From Vigna angularis (taxonomy: Eukaryota > Streptophyta > Magnoliopsida > Fabales > Fabaceae), in NCBI RefSeq assembly GCF_016808095.1, contig NC_068974.1, forward strand, positions 6,572,001 through 6,636,000: 64,000 bases of DNA, read 5' to 3'. Numbering within the stretch: the stretch's first letter is position 1; each line of letters begins with the position of its first letter. Under the pieces are notes generated by a model. That model saw only the letters and a program-made list of their open reading frames with translations, made no database searches and was not told where the DNA came from. Shown piece after piece: positions 59,180-64,000 of this stretch. Made by a program: the position numbers and the translations under genes.

Positions 59180-59385
59180 AGCTCATCCTCTAGGAGCCAA
59201 GCTTTGTGGCAGAGGTCATCCTATATAGATCAAGCTTCGAGGCCAAAGTCATCCTTTACAATTGAGCTTTGAGGCTGAGTTCATCCTCTACAAGGTGAGC
59301 CTTGAGGTCGAGTTCATCCTCTACAGGCTGAGCTTCAAGGTCAAGATCATCCTTTGTAGACCAAGCTTTGTGGCCAAGTCTCTTC
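59180..59385. repeat. 33-bp minisatellite, 6 copies
   Basis: CATCCT landmarks at 59184, 59217, 59250, 59282, 59315 and 59348. The unit is TCATCCTCTACA.G.TGAGCTTCGAGGTCGAG. The words GAGCT..GAGGTCGAG recall the 56-bp array at the other side of the inverted-repeat unit. Confidence 0.9.
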
Positions 59386-60035
59386 CTTTATCTTTTCAAT
59401 AACATCAGTTCATTTTCCTCTCTTTATTTTTCCTTACTTTGTGACTACCCTACGTAACCTCTTTTGTCTTCCTAATGCACGAAAGTAAGGTCTGGTAGGA
59501 TGTGGTGGCCATTACGATTAATATGTCTTGGTGACAGGCTAAAATATTGAGGAGTTCAAAGCCTGTCCGTCCAAAATTGTTGGAAACAACTTACAGAAAA
59601 CTCGTTCATTATGAGTATTGATGCTGGAAACTCGTGACATGGCCATTCCTATATTTGGGAATATCTGACATGTATCTGAGAAGCCTCATGTTCATGTTGG
59701 TCTATCCGTTTGTCATCATTCTCGATTGTGATATCTTTGCATGCGGGGCTCCTATTCAAATTATGGGAGTGTCCGCTATTTTCTCTCGTTCTATGACAGG
59801 ATGTCCTATTTTTTTCTCTTGGAGTTTCGTGTTGAGGAGGTCGGTCCCGACCTCTACTGGATTCTCGCTAGGCTACTAGGCTATGATGTTTTACTAGTCG
59901 GGCTTCATGGCTGAGGTCGGGGAGATGATTTCTCAACTTTTCTCAAAAATAATGGTGACAATTGCTTTCATTGCCCTCTTAAATTTAGGCCCAAGCTTTT
60001 GTGGCTTGGATAAGAGCTTAAATAAGCATATTAAA
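59386..60035. other. No gene seen
   Basis: Unique sequence between the 33-bp array and the right inverted arm. The 81-codon open frame at 59634-59879 has no recognisable motif. Confidence 0.45.
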
Positions 60036-60424
60036 TAGTTTTGTTCAATAAAACCTTTTAAGCTTTTTTATTATAGAGCATCCCAGACCTACTCCTATTT
60101 GGACTATAATAACATATTATAACTAAATTTTGGTAATTTTGTGTGTTAGTTATTATTTACCATTTTGTTGTTATTCATTATATTGTTGTTATATGTCTTA
60201 GGTAAGTATTATTTCAATAGGAACATAAGCCTACGGTTCATATTGATTCTATAAATATAACTAGTATTCCCCATGGAATACCAACTTGATAAACACTAAT
60301 ACAAATGATATTTACAAAGATCATAGCTCTCTTACTTAATTGAGCATTGAGAGTCTTTTGCAGGTGATTCTCATTCCTTTCAACAACAAAAAGACATTTT
60401 CCAAATAATGGGAGCAACTAAATG
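60036..60424 (-). repeat. Right arm of the long inverted repeat
   Basis: Inverted partner of 53236-53632. Its outer end (GAGCAACTAAATGA) meets the gypsy 3' LTR at about 60423. Confidence 0.85.
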
Positions 60425-61064
60425 ATGGAAGCTACTTCCAGCTGGATTCACGCAAGGAGGAGTTCCAAACCAGAGTAGAACAGCCATGGAAATAGGTGCA
60501 GCGAAAAATGGAAAATAGTGAAGTGTTTAAAGTGTTTAAAGGTGAAGTGAAGTGTGTGGTTGAGGCCTCATAGCTCAGAAGGCCTTCCTACAAAGGAAGG
60601 AAGCTAGAGGAACAGTGGAGAAGTAGAAAATCAAGAGTGACTCAAGAGCAATAGGACTGGAAATTAATTTCTGCAGCATTTCACTAAGCTCAAAAGTGAG
60701 AAAATACAAAGGGGAGGCCCTCTTATTTATAGGTGAAGAAGGGCCTCAATTCTAAGCTAAATTCCCTCCAAAATTCAAAATAAAAGACGAGCTTGAAGGC
60801 CAAGTCAGCTGGGTCACGGGAAGCATGCTAGGTCATATGGACAGTGCTGCCAAAACGTGCTTCAGACTGCTCCGTTGGGGCTGGAGCCCCCCTGTCAGAG
60901 GGCTATGGAGCGCACGTGAGTGCGGAAGTACATTTGGTGCATCTGAGCTGGAGCCCCCCTTTTTTGAGGGCGCTGGAGCGGCCCTGTTGCTGATCCCTTG
61001 AAGTGCTTTTCCCAAATCTGATTGGTTGACCATGGCTCTTGCTTTTATTGTATCCTACAAAACA
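60423..61064 (-). repeat. 3' LTR of the gypsy element
   Basis: In the minus sense it probably runs TGTTTTGTAGGATACAATAA...ATCA, with TATA box TATAAATAAGAGGG (60722-60735 region) and a repeated GGGGGGCTCCAGC motif (about 60885 and 60953). Only one LTR is in the window, so the edges are estimates. An 11-base purine run (AAAAAAGGGGG) lies inside it near 60955. Confidence 0.55.
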
Positions 61065-61084
61065 TTATTTACAAATATTAGTTT

Positions 61085-64000
61085 TTAGACAAGAGAAGAA
61101 GGATTTTCATAAGTAACCTTCCATAGAAGTAAAGTGTTAGGTGATCCTTCTTCTTCTTGAATCTTCTTTGCCATGGCTCTAGTAAGAGGTCCAATGTGAT
61201 TCCTTGATGGTCTTCCATCAGACCCTCCCTCTTGAAAAGGATCTATCCTCAGATCTGCTTCATCCTGTTGATCATCTCCTGTGAAAGGAATTAAGTCGCA
61301 AACGTTAAAAGTAGGACTGACACCATAACCTTTTGGAAGGTCTAATATGTATGCCTTATCATTTATCTTTTTGACCACTTTGAAAGGACCATCTCCTCTT
61401 GGACTAAGTTTGGACTTTCGTTGAGAGGGAAACCATTTCTTTCTCAAATGAAGCCAAACTAAGTCTCCTTCTTCAAAGACTATTTTCTTTCTCCCTTTGT
61501 TGTTATATTCTGTATATTTTTGAGTTTGTTTTTCAATTTGGTTTTTAACCTTCTCATGTAACTTCTTGATAAACTCCGCTTTAGATACACCTTCTTTATG
61601 AAGAAAAGAAGATGATTCTGGAAGAGGAAGTAAATCAAGAGGTGTAATAGAGTTAAAACCATAAACAACCTCAAAAGGAGAAAGATTAGTAGTCTTGTGA
61701 ACTACTCTATTATAAGCAAATTCAAGAGGTAGATGATCATCCCAACTTTTTCTATTACCTCTTAATATTACCCTCAACAAAGTAGATAAAGATCTATTTA
61801 CTACTTCAGTTTGCCCATTAGTTTGTGGGTGACATGTGGTAGAAAATAGAAGTTTAGTTCCTAGCTTTTCCCATAAAGTTTTCCAAAAATGGCTTAGGAA
61901 CTTAACATCTCTATCATATATATGGTTTTGGGTAAGCCATGCAATCTCACTATTTCTTTAAAGAAGAGTCTAGAGATATAACTAGCATCATTTATTTTGT
62001 GGCAGGGTATAAAATGTGCCATTTTACTAAAACGATCTACTACCACAAATATAGAATCATACCCCTTTTGAGTTCTTGGCAGTCCTAGAACAAAATCCAT
62101 ACTTATGTCCTCCCAAGGGGTATTAGCTATGGGAAGAGGAGTATAGAGTCCATGAGGCATAATTTTTGACTTAGCTTGTAAACAAGCTATGCATTTAGAA
62201 CAATGCCTTTGAAGATCTACTCTCATGTGTGGCCAATAGAATTTACTTTTTAAAATGCTTAGAGTTTTATCAACTCCATGATGGCCCATGAGTCCTCCTC
62301 CATGACTATCTTTGATAAGAAGTTTTCTAATGGATCCTTGGGGTATACAAAGTTTTCCTTTATTAAAAAGATACCCCTCAGAAAGATAGAATCCATCAAA
62401 AGGCTTCTTAAGGCATGATGAATAAATGGATGCAAATGTTTCATCATTTTCATATAGTTCTCTTATATCATCAAATCCTAATATTTGTGAACCTAGGGTT
62501 ATTAATAATGCATGTCTTCTAGATAAAACATTCGCAACAACAATAGTACTCCCCTTTTTATGTTTGATGACGTAGGGAAATTGCTCCAGGTATTCCACCC
62601 ACTTGGCATGTCTCTTGTTTAGCTTTCCCTGCCCTTTAAGATACTTGAGAGATTCATGGTCAGTATGTATAATAAATTCTCTATTTACCAAATAGTTCTC
62701 CCAAGTGTTTAAAGCTCTAATGAGGGCATACAATTCTTTATCATAGGTAGGATAGTTTAGAGTAGGTCCCCTAAGTTTTTCACTGAAGTAAGCTATGGGA
62801 TGACCTTCTTGAATTAAAACAGCTCCAATCCCTACCCCAGATGCATCACATTCTAGTTCAAAAGCTTTGGAAAAATCAGGCAAGACTAGAATACATGCAT
62901 GCGTTAACTTATGTTTCAAGGTCTCAAAAGATAAAACTTGCTTATCACCCCAAATAAAAGGAACATCCTTCTTGACTAGTTCATTCAAAGGAGCAGCTAT
63001 AGTAGAGAAGTCTTTTACAAATCTTTTATAAAAACTGGCTAATCCATGGAAACTTCACACCTCTCCTACTGTCTTAGGGGTTGGCCATTCTTGTATGGCC
63101 TTGATCTTCTCAGGATCAACATATACACCTTCTTTTCCAACTTTGAATCCAAGGAATATCACACTTTCTTGACAAAAAGTACATTTATCAAAGTTTGCAA
63201 AGAGATGATGTTCTCTAAGAAGAAGCAAGACCTTTCTGACAGGGCTAAGATGCTCTTGAAAACCTTGACTATAGATTAAGATATCATCAAAATAGACCAC
63301 TACAAACCTTCCTATGCATTCCCTAAGGACATGGTTCATTAATCTCATGAATGTACTAGGAGCATTGGTTAAGACAAAGGGCATGACTAACCATTCATAC
63401 AAACCAAACTTAGTCTTGAAAGCAGTCTTTCATTCATTACCTTCTTTAATTCTTATTTGATGATATCCGCTTTTGAGATCAATTTTGGTGAACATGTTTG
63501 CTCCATGTAATTCTTCTAACATGTCATCTAATCTGGGAATGGGGTGCCTATATTTAACAGTTATTATGTTGATGGCCCTACAATCTATACACATTCTCTA
63601 AGATCCATCCTTCTTAGGAACCAACAACATAGGCACAACACAAGAACTTAGGCTTTTCTGGATCCACCCTTTGTTCAATAATTCATTAACTTGTTTCTCT
63701 ATCTCTTTTGTTTCCATGGTGTTGGTCCTATAGGCTAGCCTATTAGGAAGGCTTGCCCCAGGCACCAAATTTATTTGATGTTCTATTCCCCTCAAAGGTG
63801 GTAAGCCACTTGGTACCTCTTTAGGAAACAAATCATCAAATTCTTTCAAAAGTTTTTGCAACCCCTTTGGTAGAGAACCAAGTTCATAATTTACTGAAAC
63901 AAGTTCCTCTTTGCAATAGAGAAGAAAATGAAGTTGTCCAAGCAAAATTTTCTTAGAACTTTTCAAAGTTTGGAGTTAAACAACTTCTTTGGTTGAGGCA
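61085..64000 (-). pseudogene. Ty3/gypsy pol: RT, RNase H and integrase, broken
   Basis: Minus strand. 63966-63598 is pre-RT and RT start (LPPLRGIEHQINLVPGASLP). It is followed by a TAG/TAA-broken part still reading [31 protein letters not shown] is near 63285. The RNase H part has [16 protein letters not shown] and [20 protein letters not shown]. An HHCC zinc finger ([23 protein letters not shown]) precedes integrase with Asp in [11 protein letters not shown], an Asp near 61925 after a frameshift (LPKTIY then [11 protein letters not shown] in another frame), and Glu in [10 protein letters not shown]. The C-terminus is [34 protein letters not shown], stop 61085. I see no clear chromodomain. 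It resembles plant chromovirus-type gypsy pol. Confidence 0.88.

Larger units (their letters stand above)
60423..64000 (-). mobile_element. Ty3/gypsy retrotransposon, minus strand, continues beyond window
   Basis: 3' LTR (about 60423-61064) and pol, read right to left. Pol order is RT, RNase H, integrase. The 5' part lies outside the window. Stops and frameshifts in pol show it is dead. No second LTR is in view. Confidence 0.85.

Noticed and set aside
60833..61033. Minus-strand 66-codon frame before the gypsy pol stop
   Set aside because: It lies inside the 3' LTR U3 and has no motif.

Overview
The window is nuclear DNA of a flowering plant, most likely a legume of the bean/soybean group (Phaseoleae). 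The evidence is AT-rich intergenic DNA, plant spliceosomal introns, plant-specific genes and gene fragments, and transposon families typical of legumes. The species is an inference. I see one intact host gene. Nearly everything else is transposon-derived and often nested.

1-4.9 kb: AT-rich intergenic DNA, a TA microsatellite, and an antisense LTR copy (C1) full of the palindrome ATAATCGATTAT.

4.9-10 kb: Sirevirus-type Ty1/copia element A. It has 1082-bp LTRs, an initiator-Met PBS, a truncated RT-RNase H, an envelope-like third ORF and several polypurine tracts. Gag, protease and integrase are gone.

10-17 kb: three nested layers. A second antisense LTR (C2) holds a non-autonomous CACTA element with a 115-bp tandem array, and that array is split by Sirevirus element B (1067-bp LTRs, gag only).

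17-21.2 kb: a second CACTA element with a decayed Ulp1-like (C48) protease gene. 21.5-28.3 kb: antisense Sirevirus element D with gag and the envelope-like ORF but no pol. It sits in a further LTR family (E).

28.4-34.2 kb: degenerate retroelement remnants. 34.17-36.93 kb: a Pack-type CACTA element with a matching AAT target duplication. It carries antisense exon fragments of three unrelated host genes: NO EXINE FORMATION 1 (NEF1), ferredoxin-nitrite reductase, and V-ATPase subunit a.

37-46.4 kb: LTR fragments, a 499-bp tandem duplication, minisatellites and long TA arrays. 46.68-49.83 kb: the host gene, an EBS-like BAH-PHD histone reader in five exons encoding 216 aa.

50.9-52.4 kb: a Mutator-like element with inverted repeats and a FAR1-type relic. 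53.2-60.4 kb: two long inverted arms enclosing several minisatellites and an E-family LTR. 60.4-64 kb: an antisense Ty3/gypsy element (3' LTR plus broken pol) that runs off the window.

The three Sirevirus copies (A, B, D) each lack different parts, so none could move alone. They share LTR palindromes, leader hairpins (A and B), multiple polypurine tracts and the third ORF (A and D). Boundaries given to the base were read from aligned repeats by eye. Identities were not computed.
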